Source: Streptomyces fumanus (lineage in GTDB: Bacteria; Actinomycetota; Actinomycetes; Streptomycetales; Streptomycetaceae). Taken from it: 64,000 nucleotides of DNA. Shown here piece by piece: positions 7,783-19,905 of the stretch. The notes under the pieces were generated by a model, which made no database searches, was not told the origin of the DNA, and was given only the letters and a program-made list of their open reading frames with translations. Both the position numbers and the translations under genes were made by a program. The first letter of the stretch is position 1, and every line of letters begins with the position of its first letter. The DNA lies in contig NZ_BNBI01000013.1 in the NCBI RefSeq assembly GCF_014655295.1, positions 170,251 through 234,250 on the forward strand, in the 5' to 3' direction.

Positions 7783-9048
7783 TCACTCGCCGTCGAGGTC
7801 CAGCAGGTCGGTGACGCGTTCGGAGGCCCGGCGGGCCTCGGTGGCCGCGTCGCCGCCCTTGAGGACGGCGGTCATGTACTCCTTGATCGGGTTGTCCGCC
7901 TCGACCGCGCCCCACCGGGGGGTGGTCGGGGTGGCCCGGCCCCGGGCGGCGCCGGCCGCCATCGCGGTGACGCCCTCCTCACCGGCCACGGCCGCGGCGA
8001 GGGACTTCTTGTTGGGGACGTAGTTCATGGCGCGGGCCAGTTCGGTGTTCCACTTCTCCCCCGCCAGCGCCTCGACCACCGCGACGGCCGCCTCCCGGGC
8101 GTCGGTGTTCTTGGCGACGACCAGGTCGGAGCCGCCGGTGAAGACGGCGCCGGGGGCGCCGGCGCTCTTGCCGGGCACCGGGAAGAAACCCAGCTTCCCC
8201 TCCAGCTCCGGGTTCTGCTCGACGATGGCGCGGGCCAGGCCCGGCACGGCGACGATCTGGGCGACCTGCCCGCCGGCGAACACCCCGGCCTGCGGCGGGT
8301 GTTCCTCGTCGGCGTCGACCGGCCCGTCGCCGAGCGCCTGGAGGCGGCGGTAGTAGTCCATGCCGCGCAGGGCCGCGGCGCTGTCCAGGGTGCCCTGCCA
8401 GACGGCGCCGCGCTGCCGGGCCAGTTCGCCGCCCTCCTCCCAGATGAACCCGGCGAGCGTGTACCAGTCCTGGCCGGCCAGGTAGATGCCCTGGGTGCCG
8501 CCGGTGTCGAGGCGTTCGGTGATGTCGAGCCACTCCTGCTGGGTGCGGGGCGGCGCGGTGATCCCGGCCCGCTCGAACAGGTCCTTGCGGTAGACGACCA
8601 CGCGGTTGGCGGCGTACCAGGGCACGCCGTACTGCCGGGACATCCACTGGCCGGGTTCGGCGAGGCCGGGCAGCCAGTCGCGCAGGCCCCAGTCCCGCAT
8701 CGACTCCAGGGTCAGGTCGAGCAGCCCGCCGTCCTCGGCGTACTGCGGGACCTGGGTGTTGCCGACCTCGATGACATCGGGTCCGCCGGTGCCGTCCGCC
8801 TTCAGCGCGGCCCGCACCTTCTCGCCGATGCCGGTCCACTGCTGGATGCGGACCTGGAGGTCGAGGCCGGGGTGGTCGCCCTCGAACTCCTCGGTGAAGC
8901 GGTCCACGAAGTCCTTCGAGGCGCTGTCCTTCATCAGCCACACCGTGACGGAGCGCTGCTCGGCGGCGTCCTCCCGGGCGACCAGGCCGCACCCGCTGAG
9001 CAGGGCGGCGGACACACAGACGAGGGCGAGGGGGCGACGACGTCTCAC
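7783..9048 (-). CDS. Extracellular sugar-binding lipoprotein of an ABC transporter (family 1 type)
   Basis: 421 residues. A signal peptide (MRRRRPLALVCVSAALLSGC) ends in a lipobox LLSG|C with Cys20, so the mature protein is lipid-anchored outside the membrane. The body is a family 1 solute-binding protein: SVTVWLMKDS, FTEEFEGDHPGLDLQVRIQQW, DVIEVGNTQVPQYAEDGGLLDL, PWYAANRVVVYRKDLFERAG and AVFTGGSDLVVAKNT. These bind sugars or oligosaccharides and deliver them to permease pairs. No permease or ATPase gene is adjacent, so it is an orphan receptor here. The 206-bp upstream gap carries a palindrome (9136-9149) suited to a GntR- or LacI-type repressor. Confidence 0.88.
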   Translation of the reverse strand: MRRRRPLALVCVSAALLSGCGLVAREDAAEQRSVTVWLMKDSASKDFVDRFTEEFEGDHPGLDLQVRIQQWTGIGEKVRAALKADGTGGPDVIEVGNTQVPQYAEDGGLLDLTLESMRDWGLRDWLPGLAEPGQWMSRQYGVPWYAANRVVVYRKDLFERAGITAPPRTQQEWLDITERLDTGGTQGIYLAGQDWYTLAGFIWEEGGELARQRGAVWQGTLDSAAALRGMDYYRRLQALGDGPVDADEEHPPQAGVFAGGQVAQIVAVPGLARAIVEQNPELEGKLGFFPVPGKSAGAPGAVFTGGSDLVVAKNTDAREAAVAVVEALAGEKWNTELARAMNYVPNKKSLAAAVAGEEGVTAMAAGAARGRATPTTPRWGAVEADNPIKEYMTAVLKGGDAATEARRASERVTDLLDLDGE

Positions 9049-9135
9049 GGGGGGTCCTGTTTCTCTGTGCGGGGCACGGCGACGGGGAACCCGGCGTGGG
9101 GGGACGAGCGGAGCGCTCGTACGGGTGTCTGGATT

Positions 9136-9159
9136 TTGGTATGTACCAATGCGTTGGTC
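9136..9159 (-). promoter_or_regulatory. Palindromic operator upstream of the sugar-binding lipoprotein gene
   Basis: TTGGTA (9136-9141) and TACCAA (9144-9149) are perfect inverted arms around TG, followed by another half site TTGGTC (9154-9159). The core GTATGTAC differs at one base from the GTNTANAC consensus of HutC-subfamily GntR repressors. It sits 88 bp upstream of the lipoprotein start in an otherwise GC-rich gap. The regulator is not encoded nearby. Confidence 0.45.
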
Positions 9160-9254
9160 AAGCGATCGGGAGCCACCGGGCCGCCGTCTCGCGCCCGGTC
9201 ACCTCTTGAGGCACCGTGGAGGCACGTCACGTCGTCACCGAGAGGAGCACCCGC

Positions 9255-9476
9255 ATGTCGAACCACACCTACCGGGTCACGGAGATCGTCGGCACCTCGC
9301 CCGACGGCGTCGACCAGGCGGTCCGCAACGGCATCACCCGCGCCTCCGAGACCCTGCGCAACCTGGACTGGTTCGAGGTGACCCAGGTGCGCGGCGCGAT
9401 CGCGGACGGGCGGATCTCGCACTGGCAGGTCGGCCTGAAGGTGGGCTTCCGCCTGGAGGGCGCGGACGGGGAGTGA
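9255..9476 (+). CDS. Dodecin family flavin-binding protein
   Basis: 73 residues, the normal dodecin size. The start MSNHTYRVTEIVGTSPDGVDQAVRNGI and the stretch ETLRNLDWFEVTQVRGAI match the beta-alpha-beta-beta dodecin fold. The conserved Trp that stacks on the flavin is in NLDWFEV, and HWQVGLKVGFRLEG forms the last strand. Dodecins are dodecameric spheres that store or sequester riboflavin, FMN or FAD. The ATG at 9255 was chosen over an upstream start at 9216 because AGAGGAG at 9241-9247 is correctly spaced and the family starts here. Confidence 0.92.
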   Translation: MSNHTYRVTEIVGTSPDGVDQAVRNGITRASETLRNLDWFEVTQVRGAIADGRISHWQVGLKVGFRLEGADGE

Positions 9477-9500
9477 CCCCCTGGGCCGCCCGGCCCGGCG

Positions 9501-9998
9501 TCAGGTGCGGCCCTCGCGCTCCTGCGCGTCCCTCAGCTCCGCCGACCGGTCCGCCCACCGCGCCCGCAGGACGGTGAACCCGGCCCGTTCGGCGTCCGCG
9601 CAGACCAGTTCGTCGTCGTCCACCAGGACGCGGACCTCGCGGGTGCGGGCCAGCCCGCGCAGGATCTCCAGCTTGGTGTGCCGGGCGGGCCGGCGGTCCC
9701 GGTCGCGCCGCATGTGCAGTCGCCCCTCGGGGAGCCCGTGCGCGGCCAGCCAGTCGAGGGTGTCGCGGCGGCAGCGCTCCGGGCGGCCGGTCAGATAGAC
9801 GATCTCGCACTCCTCGGCGCTGCGCCGGGCCAGCGCCACGCCCTCGGGCAGCGGCGGGTCGTGCGGCGCGGCGGCGAAAAAGGCGTCCCAGTCGCGCGGG
9901 CGGCGCTCCAGGAAGCGCTGCCGGTGCGCGGTGTCCGCGAGGGTGTTGTCCAGATCGAACACGGCCAGGGGACGCTCACTGCTCTCGCGCACGCTCAC
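9501..9998 (-). CDS. HAD-superfamily hydrolase, polynucleotide kinase 3'-phosphatase-like
   Basis: 165 residues. The catalytic DxD motif is FDLDNTLAD (Asp15 and Asp17), motif II is YLTGRPERCRRDTLDWL, and motif III/IV is VLVDDDELVCADAERAG near the C-terminus, so this is a complete small HAD phosphatase. Its arrangement (DLDNTLADTAHR, LTGRPE) resembles the phosphatase half of bacterial and phage polynucleotide kinase/phosphatases, but no kinase domain is attached. The GTG at 9998 was chosen because it begins the conserved frame; the open frame continues far upstream only as antisense to other genes. Substrate unknown. Confidence 0.75.
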   Translation of the reverse strand: MSVRESSERPLAVFDLDNTLADTAHRQRFLERRPRDWDAFFAAAPHDPPLPEGVALARRSAEECEIVYLTGRPERCRRDTLDWLAAHGLPEGRLHMRRDRDRRPARHTKLEILRGLARTREVRVLVDDDELVCADAERAGFTVLRARWADRSAELRDAQEREGRT

Positions 9999-10067
9999 GC
10001 CGCCCAGCCTAGGCCGGGCGGCGGCCGGGGGCGGGAATGTCCCGGCCCGCCGGGCGTTGACACGGTC

Positions 10068-11075
10068 GTGAGCTCGTTGATCGCAGGTACCCGTTTCTCC
10101 GTCCTCGACCGTTCGCGCACCCGGGAGGGGCGTCCGCCCGGGGAGGCGCTGCGGGACACCGTGGAGCTGGCGCGGGAGGCGGAGCGGCTGGGGTTCCACC
10201 GGTTCTGGGTCTCGGAGCACCACGGCGTGCCCGGGGTGGCCGGGTCGGCGCCCACCGTGCTGGCCGCCGCCGTCGCGGGCGCCACCCGGACCATCCGGGT
10301 CGGCACCGGCGGGGTGATGCTGCCCAACCACCGGCCGCTGGTGGTCGCCGAGCAGTTCGGGGTGCTGGAGTCGCTCTTCCCGGGGCGGATCGACATGGGA
10401 CTGGGTCGCTCGGTGGGCTTCACCGACGGGGTGCGCAAGGCGCTCGGCCGGGACAAGGACGACGCCGACCGCTTCGAGGAGCAGCTCGCGGAGCTGCTCG
10501 GCTGGTTCACCGGCACCTCCCCCACCGGAGTGCGTGCCCGGCCCGCCGAGGGGCTGCGGGTCCCGCCGTTCGTGCTGGCCATGGGCGAGGGCGCGGCCGT
10601 CGCCGCCCGCGCCGGACTGCCGATGGTCATCGGCGACCTGCGCGACCGGGACCGGATGCGCCGGGGCATCGACCGCTACCGCGACGGCTTCCGCCCCTCC
10701 CCCTGGGCCGCCGAGCCGTACGTCGTCATCTCCGGCACCGTCGCCGTGGCCGGCACCCCCGAGGCGGCCCGGCGGCTGCTGGTCCCGGAAGCCTGGTCCA
10801 TGGCCCACTCCCGCACCCACGGCACCTTCCCGCCGCTGCCGCCCGCCGAACGGGTCGAGGCCCGCGCGATGACCGCCAAGGAGCGCGGCCTGTACGAGTC
10901 CGGCCTCACCGGCCACCTGGCCGGCACCGAGGAGCAGGTCGCCGACGCGCTGGAGACCCTGCTGAAGGAGACCGGCGCCCAGGAGGTCCTGGTCACCACC
11001 AGCACCTACGACCGGGAGGCACTGGTCGACTCCTACCGGCGGCTCGCCCGGATCGTCGCGGACGCCGGCGCGTAG
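10068..11075 (+). CDS. LLM-class (luciferase-like) flavin-dependent monooxygenase
   Basis: 335 residues. The TIM-barrel bacterial luciferase-like fold shows in RFWVSEHHGVPGVAGSAPTVLAAAVAGATRTIRVGTGGVMLPNHRPLVVAEQFG-type sequence (short family blocks SEHHG, GTGGVMLPNH, VVAEQFGVLE) and FPGRIDMGLGRSVG. This subgroup resembles MsnO8-type LLM oxidoreductases, which use FMNH2 supplied by a separate reductase. The C-terminal TEEQVADALETLLKETGAQEVLVTTSTYD is also typical. The GTG start follows TTGACACGGTC with no clear ribosome-binding site, so leaderless expression is possible. Substrate unknown. Confidence 0.85.
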   Translation: MSSLIAGTRFSVLDRSRTREGRPPGEALRDTVELAREAERLGFHRFWVSEHHGVPGVAGSAPTVLAAAVAGATRTIRVGTGGVMLPNHRPLVVAEQFGVLESLFPGRIDMGLGRSVGFTDGVRKALGRDKDDADRFEEQLAELLGWFTGTSPTGVRARPAEGLRVPPFVLAMGEGAAVAARAGLPMVIGDLRDRDRMRRGIDRYRDGFRPSPWAAEPYVVISGTVAVAGTPEAARRLLVPEAWSMAHSRTHGTFPPLPPAERVEARAMTAKERGLYESGLTGHLAGTEEQVADALETLLKETGAQEVLVTTSTYDREALVDSYRRLARIVADAGA

Positions 11076-11126
11076 GATCACGGGGTTTTGTCCCACCGTC
11101 CGCAGCAGTCCCGTACGGAGCCCGCC

Positions 11127-13472
<2,346 letters not shown>

Positions 13473-13500
13473 GCGGCGGCGCGGCGGCCTCGCCCGCTGT

Positions 13501-14409
13501 TCACTTGTGAGGCCAGCGGCCGGTGCGGCCGGTGTCGTCCTCGACCCCCTCGGTCTCGATGCGTTCCTTGCGGACCTGACCGCGGACGGTCTCGTTCTCG
13601 ACGTGCTCCTCGGTGGTCAGGCGCACCCGCTCCACCGGGACCGTCTCGGTCTCCACCACGGCACGTTCCTCGTGCAGGGTGACCTCGTGCTCGGCCTCGC
13701 TGATCTCCGGGCCGGCCAGCGCGTCCCCGCGGTTGGCCTCGGTGATCGGCTCGCGCTCGACGCGTACCTCCTCGTGCCGGACCGGGACGGTCTGCTCGAC
13801 CTCCTCGGTGACGACGTACTTGCGCAGCCGGGCCCGGCCGCTCTCGTGCCGCTCGACGCCGACGCGCAGCCGCTCCTCGGAGACGGTCATGGCGTCGTCG
13901 CCGCGCATTCCCGCGCGGTCCGTGCCGCCCCGCTCGCCGGCGGCGCCCATGCCGGTCATGCCGGCCCTCCGGCCGCTGCCGGGCGCCCCGGCCATGCCCG
14001 CGGTACCCGCCGTGCCCGCCGCTGCGGTCGTGCCGGTGCCCGTGTCCGTGGAACGGTCGCCCGGCGTCTCGGCATCGGTCAGGACGTTGTCCCAGTTGAT
14101 GCCGTAGTAGTCGTAGAGGCGGTGCTCCTCGGTCGCCGACAGGTGTCCGCCGGCGTCGACGTCGACACTGGGGGCGTCCTTGATCTGGTCCTTGCGGTAC
14201 GGGACCTCGAGGTGGTCCTCGACCAGGGAGGCGTCCCGGATGGGCACGAAGCACTCCTTGGAACCGAACATGCCGGTCTTGACGCTGACCCACTCGGGAC
14301 GTCCGGTCACGTCGTCGAAGAAGACATGACTGGCCTCACCGATCTTGTTGCCGTCACCGTCGTAGACGGGATGGTCCAAGAGGTTCCTGATCTGTTCACG
14401 GGTGATCAT
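13501..14409 (-). CDS. PRC-barrel and DUF2382 (YsnF/AvaK) domain stress-type protein
   Basis: 302 residues. The N-terminal PRC barrel (about 1-85) shows HPVYDGDGNKIGEASHVFFDDVTGRPEWV and FVPIRDASLVEDHLEVPY. A middle linker rich in Gly, Met and Ala (about 130-165, with AGTAGTAGMAGAPGSG) leads to the DUF2382 domain (about 175-290), whose repeated beta-rich segments are RLRVGVERHESGRARLRKYV, VPVRHEEVRVEREPI and VVETETVPVERVRL. These proteins occur in multiple copies in actinomycetes and are thought to be stress- or desiccation-linked; biochemical function is unknown. A very good ribosome-binding site (AAGGAGGG, complement of 14421-14427) lies beside a short palindrome. Confidence 0.88.
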   Translation of the reverse strand: MITREQIRNLLDHPVYDGDGNKIGEASHVFFDDVTGRPEWVSVKTGMFGSKECFVPIRDASLVEDHLEVPYRKDQIKDAPSVDVDAGGHLSATEEHRLYDYYGINWDNVLTDAETPGDRSTDTGTGTTAAAGTAGTAGMAGAPGSGRRAGMTGMGAAGERGGTDRAGMRGDDAMTVSEERLRVGVERHESGRARLRKYVVTEEVEQTVPVRHEEVRVEREPITEANRGDALAGPEISEAEHEVTLHEERAVVETETVPVERVRLTTEEHVENETVRGQVRKERIETEGVEDDTGRTGRWPHK

Positions 14410-14428
14410 CTGGCCTCACCCTCCTTCC

Positions 14429-14441
14429 GGAGTGACACTCC
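14429..14441 (-). promoter_or_regulatory. Palindrome beside the PRC-barrel gene ribosome-binding site
   Basis: GGAGTG (14429-14434) and CACTCC (14436-14441) are perfect arms around one base, directly upstream of the AAGGAGGG site of the PRC-barrel gene. It may be an operator or a hairpin affecting translation start. Confidence 0.25.
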
Positions 14442-14477
14442 TCCGGTTTTCCGCATCAAAACGGAGAAAACGGAACC

Positions 14478-14493
14478 TGCGCTACAAAGCGCA
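14478..14493. repeat. Short hairpin followed by T-run at the end of olsA
   Basis: TGCGCT (14478-14483) and AGCGCA (14488-14493) form a 6-bp stem with an ACAA loop, followed on the + strand by ATATTTTT. It overlaps the olsA stop and the AT-rich promoter region of the PRC-barrel gene. The T-run is on the + strand, where no gene ends, so the call as a terminator is weak. Confidence 0.25.
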
Positions 14494-15312
14494 CATATTT
14501 TTCGTATGCGCCGTCGTCTTCCGGCCGCCGGCCGGCGGCACCGCGTCCCCCGGTTCGGCGGCCCGGGCCAGCGCCCGCCGGTCGGGGAGGCCGCCCGGCG
14601 CGAGCACCGGCCGCACCTGCGCCTCGGCCACCAGACCGCGCGTCGAGGCCACCCGCCACACCGAGGCCAGCAGCGTGTCCTCACCGACGAACGCGGGTGC
14701 CGTGCTCACCGTCCGCCCGCCGGCCAGGTAGCGGATGCGCACCGGCTGCACCGGCACGCCCGCGTCCAGCGCGGCCTGGAACACCGCCCGCCGGAACGGC
14801 CCCCGGGCCCGCCCGCACCAGGTGCTGCCCTCGGGGAAGACGGCGACCGCGGCGCCCTCGCGCAGCGCCCCCGCGATCCGGGCGACGGCGCCGGGCAGGG
14901 CGCGCAGCCGGTCCCGTTCGAGGAAGAGCACCCCAGCCTTCGCGGCGACCGCCCCCGCGACCGGCCAGCGGCGGATCTCGGCCTTGGCGACCATCCGGGC
15001 CGGGCGGACGGCGGCGAGCAGCGGCACGTCCAGCCAGGAGACGTGGTTGGCGACGAGCAGCAGTCCCCCGGCGGGCGCGGCCCGCCCGGTGATCCGCACC
15101 CGGACCCCGGCGGCCCGGACGATCCACCGGCACCACGCGCGCACCAGCGCCGCCGGGAGGCGGTGGCCGGCCGGCACCAGCGCGATCCCGGCCAGCAGCA
15201 GGACGGCGACGGCGGTGAGCCGCAGCACGGCCCGCGGCACGGCCGCCCGGGTCCGGGCCGGCTCCACGCACGCCCGGGGGGTGCAGGGCGCGGTGGGCAG
15301 CCAGGCGCTCAC
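14482..15312 (-). CDS. olsA: OlsA-like lysophospholipid/lyso-ornithine lipid O-acyltransferase (PlsC family)
   Basis: 276 residues. An N-terminal hydrophobic segment (about 31-46) anchors the protein in the membrane. The PlsC acyltransferase motifs follow: NHVSWLD (89-95, the HX4D catalytic pair), LFLERDR (about 129-135), and FPEGST (159-164, glycerolipid binding). The GTG start overlaps the stop of the OlsB-like gene (GTGA at 15309-15312), so the two are translationally coupled. OlsB first N-acylates ornithine and OlsA then adds the second acyl group, giving phosphate-free ornithine lipids. A general 1-acylglycerol-3-phosphate acyltransferase role is possible, but the partner gene favours OlsA. 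The last 12 residues are encoded by unusually AT-rich DNA. Confidence 0.82.
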   Translation of the reverse strand: MSAWLPTAPCTPRACVEPARTRAAVPRAVLRLTAVAVLLLAGIALVPAGHRLPAALVRAWCRWIVRAAGVRVRITGRAAPAGGLLLVANHVSWLDVPLLAAVRPARMVAKAEIRRWPVAGAVAAKAGVLFLERDRLRALPGAVARIAGALREGAAVAVFPEGSTWCGRARGPFRRAVFQAALDAGVPVQPVRIRYLAGGRTVSTAPAFVGEDTLLASVWRVASTRGLVAEAQVRPVLAPGGLPDRRALARAAEPGDAVPPAGGRKTTAHTKNMCAL

Positions 15313-16079
15313 CGCGCGGCGGGTACGAGGGAGAGGAAGTGCCGCAGGTAGCGCGGGTGGATCCGGCTCATCGGCAGCAGCACGTACAGGTCGGCGACGC
15401 CGAAGTCGGGGTCGTGCGCGGGCGCCCCGCAGACCCAGGCGCCGAGCCGGAGGTAGCCGCGCAGCAGGGCGGGCAGCTCGGTACCGGCGGCGGGCGTGGC
15501 GGGGCGGGGCACCCAGGGCAGCAGCGGCCGTACCCGGTACTCGGGCGGGGCGAGGTGCCGTTCCCGGACCCGGTCCCAGGTGGCGGCGGCGAGGGCCCCG
15601 CCGTCGGCGAGCGGGACCGAGCAGCACCCCGCGAGCCAGGCGTGGCCCCGGTCGGCCAGGTAGCGGGCGATGCCGGCCCAGATCAGGCCGATGACGGCGC
15701 CGTCGCGGTGGTCGGGGTGCACACAGGACCGGCCGACCTCGACCAGCTCCGGCCGGATCGGGTCCAGCGCGCTCAGGTCGAACTCGCCCTCCGAGTACAG
15801 CCTCCCGGCGACCGCGGCCCGCTCCGGCGGCAGCAGCCGGTAGGTGCCGACGACCTGCCCGGTGCCCTCCTCACGGACCAGGAGGTGGTCGCAGTACGCG
15901 TCGAAGGCGTCGGCGTCGAGCCCCGGCTGCGGTCCGGTCAGCAGGGCGCCCAGTTCCCCCGCGAAGACCTCGTACCGCAGGCGCTGCGCGGCGCGGACCT
16001 CGTCCTCGTCGCGGGCGAGGGAGACGGTGTAACGGGTGGCGGGCTGCGGGGGACGGTCGACGGTCAGTGCACCGGTCAT
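15309..16079 (-). CDS. olsB: OlsB-like L-ornithine N-alpha-acyltransferase (GNAT-fold hemolysin-type)
   Basis: 256 residues. It has the OlsB/autoinducer-synthase-like GNAT fold: AAQRLRYEVFAGELGA (residues about 30-45), DAFDAYCDHLLVREE, VVGTYRLLPPE, FDLSALDPIRPELVEVGRSCVHPDHR and VIGLIWAGIARYL. OlsB transfers a 3-hydroxyacyl chain from acyl carrier protein to ornithine. The ATG at 16079 matches the family N-terminus. It overlaps olsA by 4 bp, and the pair is separated from sdhB upstream by a 336-bp gap filled with a dispersed repeat. Ornithine lipids replace phospholipids under phosphate limitation in many bacteria. Confidence 0.85.
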   Translation of the reverse strand: MTGALTVDRPPQPATRYTVSLARDEDEVRAAQRLRYEVFAGELGALLTGPQPGLDADAFDAYCDHLLVREEGTGQVVGTYRLLPPERAAVAGRLYSEGEFDLSALDPIRPELVEVGRSCVHPDHRDGAVIGLIWAGIARYLADRGHAWLAGCCSVPLADGGALAAATWDRVRERHLAPPEYRVRPLLPWVPRPATPAAGTELPALLRGYLRLGAWVCGAPAHDPDFGVADLYVLLPMSRIHPRYLRHFLSLVPAAR

Positions 16080-16276
16080 GGCTGCTCTCCTGGTCGGTAG
16101 CCGGGTCCGCCCCAGTTCTCCCGAGCCCGGCTGTCCTGCACATGACCGCCGCCGGGAGTACGGATGTGCGTCCGCTGAACCCCCGGATCCCGGCATGCGA
16201 GACGGGGCCGGAAGGAGCACCACTCCCGACCCCGCCCGTCCGCACCTTTCCGGCGAACGTTCACTGAAGCGCCCCG

Positions 16277-16403
16277 AAAGGGGCGCGGGGAACTGCGCGA
16301 CCAGCCACGACGCACCCGCACCCGGCGACGACGCACACCGCTTCCCGGCCTCACCCAAAGGGGCGCGGGGAACTGCGCGACAAGCCACGACGCACCCGCA
16401 CCC
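16277..16403 (+). repeat. Two direct copies of a 47-bp dispersed repeat
   Basis: Positions 16277-16323 and 16357-16403 are the same 47 bases with one mismatch (CGACCAGCC versus CGACAAGCC), spaced by 80 bp. Each begins AAAGGGGCGCGGGGAACTGC. The first copy is preceded by GCGCCCC, which can fold on GGGGCGC to make a hairpin. The same sequence recurs as an inverted pair at 20822-20922, on the other side of sdhCAB-lysR. This family is common between genes in Streptomyces. It fills most of the gene-free stretch 16080-16415. Confidence 0.8.
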
Positions 16404-16415
16404 CCGTGACAGGAC

Positions 16416-17161
16416 TTACCGCTTCCCGGCCTTCCGGGTCGCCCGCAGCCACTCCTTGTTCATGTTCGTGATGGACATCAGCGGAATCCCCTTGGGACAA
16501 GCCGTCGCGCACTCACCCGCGAGCGTGCACCCCCCGAACCCTTCCGCGTCCATCTGCGCCACCATGTCCAGCACCCGCGTCTCCCGCTCGGGCGCCCCCT
16601 GCGGCAGCACGTTGAGGTGGTTCACCTTCGCGGAGGTGAACAGCATCGCCGCCCCGTTGGGGCACGCCGCGACGCACGCCCCGCACCCGATGCACTCCGC
16701 GTGCTCGAAGGCGAAGTCCGCGTCCGGCTTCGGCACCGGCGTCGCGTGGGCCTCCGGCGCCGCGCCGGTGGGCGCGGTGATGTACCCGCCGGCCTGGATG
16801 ATCCGGTCGAACGCGGACCGGTCCACGACCAGGTCCTTCACCACCGGGAAGGCCGCCGCGCGCCACGGCTCGATGTCGATGGTGTCGCCGTCCCGGAAGG
16901 ACCGCATGTGCAACTGGCAGGTCGTGGTCCGCTCCGGCCCGTGCGCGTCACCGTTGATGACGAGCGAGCACGCGCCGCAGATGCCCTCGCGGCAGTCGTG
17001 GTCGAAGGCGACCGGGTCCTCGCCCTTGAGGATCAGCTCCTCGTTGAGGGTGTCGAGCATCTCCAGGAACGACATGTCCGGTGAGATCCCGTCCACCTCG
17101 TACGTGGACATGGCGCCTTCGGCGTCGGCGTTCTTCTGGCGCCAGACGCGCAGGGTGAGCT

Positions 17162-17165
<4 letters not shown>
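16416..17165 (-). CDS. sdhB: SdhB, succinate dehydrogenase/fumarate reductase iron-sulfur subunit
   Basis: 249 residues. The N-terminal [2Fe-2S] ferredoxin domain has CREGICGACSLVING followed by the distant fourth Cys in TTTCQLH. The C-terminal domain has CIGCGACVAACPNGA and CTLAGECATACPKGIPL for the [4Fe-4S] and [3Fe-4S] clusters. It carries electrons from the SdhA flavin to the membrane quinone site. The start overlaps the sdhA stop by 4 bp (ATGA at 17162-17165), and it is the last gene of sdhC-sdhA-sdhB. All cluster Cys ligands are present. Confidence 0.95.
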
Positions 17166-19111
<1,946 letters not shown>

Positions 19112-19113
19112 GG

Positions 19114-19821
19114 TCAGCTCACCACTCCGGTCATGACGCCCACGGGTACGGCGATGAAGCCGGCCGTGAGCAGCAACGCGAGGACGTTCGCGACGGCCTT
19201 CAGGGCGCGGTCCCGGCTCCGGCTGCCGGCCCCCAGGGTCTGGGCGGCGCTCCAGAAGCCGTGCCGGATGTGCAGGCCGAGGGCGAGCATCGCGACGATG
19301 TAGACGGCGTTGCCGTACCAGGTGGAGAAGGTGTCCACGACGTTCTGGTAGGGCTTGCCCGACTCGAAGCCGCCGGAGTGCACGGTGCCGGTGGTCAGGT
19401 CGAGGAGGTGCCAGACGATGAACAGGCCGAGGATGACCCCGCCCCAGCGCATGGTGCGCGTCGCGTAGCTCGCCCGCGGCTTCTTGTGCACGTACCTGCT
19501 GGGCCGGGCCCTGAGGTCGCGGCGGCTGAGCTGGTAGGCGGCGGTGGCGTGCGCGACGACGGCGACGACGAGCACGACGCGGATCAGCCACAGCGTCCAC
19601 TCGTAGTGCATGAACGGCTCACCGACCGTGCGCAGCCAGTGGGCGTAGTGGTTGAACTCCTCGGTGCCGAAGAAGATCTTCAGGTTCCCGATCATGTGGG
19701 CGATCAGGTACAGCAGCATCACGAGCCCGCTGACCGCCATCACGGTCTTCTTGCCGACGGTCGAGTCCCACACGGTGCGTGCCATGGACGGCCGTCGGTC
19801 CGTCCGCGTTGCCAGAGCCAT
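19114..19821 (-). CDS. sdhC: SdhC, succinate dehydrogenase cytochrome b558 subunit
   Basis: 235 residues with five predicted membrane helices: VMAVSGLVMLLYLIAHMIGNL, WTLWLIRVVLVVAVVAHATAAY, WGGVILGLFIVWHLLDLTT, AVYIVAMLALGLHIRHGFWS and ANVLALLLTAGFIAVPVGV. Four His residues lie within helices 1-4, suitable as di-haem ligands, as in the single-anchor cytochrome b558 class; no separate SdhD is present or needed. It is the first gene of the operon. ATG 19821 is used; an internal ATG at 19785 is a possible alternative. It is divergent from the LysR gene, 84 bp apart, across a perfect palindrome. Confidence 0.9.
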   Translation of the reverse strand: MALATRTDRRPSMARTVWDSTVGKKTVMAVSGLVMLLYLIAHMIGNLKIFFGTEEFNHYAHWLRTVGEPFMHYEWTLWLIRVVLVVAVVAHATAAYQLSRRDLRARPSRYVHKKPRASYATRTMRWGGVILGLFIVWHLLDLTTGTVHSGGFESGKPYQNVVDTFSTWYGNAVYIVAMLALGLHIRHGFWSAAQTLGAGSRSRDRALKAVANVLALLLTAGFIAVPVGVMTGVVS

Positions 19822-19881
19822 GGCACAGGACGTTAGGGCCCCCGAGCCCCATCGGTCCAAGACATGGTACGGCTCGTTTCG

Positions 19882-19896
19882 ATAGGCGATGCCTAT
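19882..19896. promoter_or_regulatory. LysR-type operator between sdhC and lysR
   Basis: ATAGGC (19882-19887), GAT, GCCTAT (19891-19896) is a perfect 6+3+6 palindrome. It fits both the LysR T-N11-A rule (T19883, A19895) and ATAG-N7-CTAT. It ends 9 bp before the lysR ATG and is 60 bp upstream of sdhC, the classical place for an autoregulatory and activation site. Binding by the adjacent LysR protein is inferred. Confidence 0.6.
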
Positions 19897-19905
19897 GCTG
19901 GGCGC

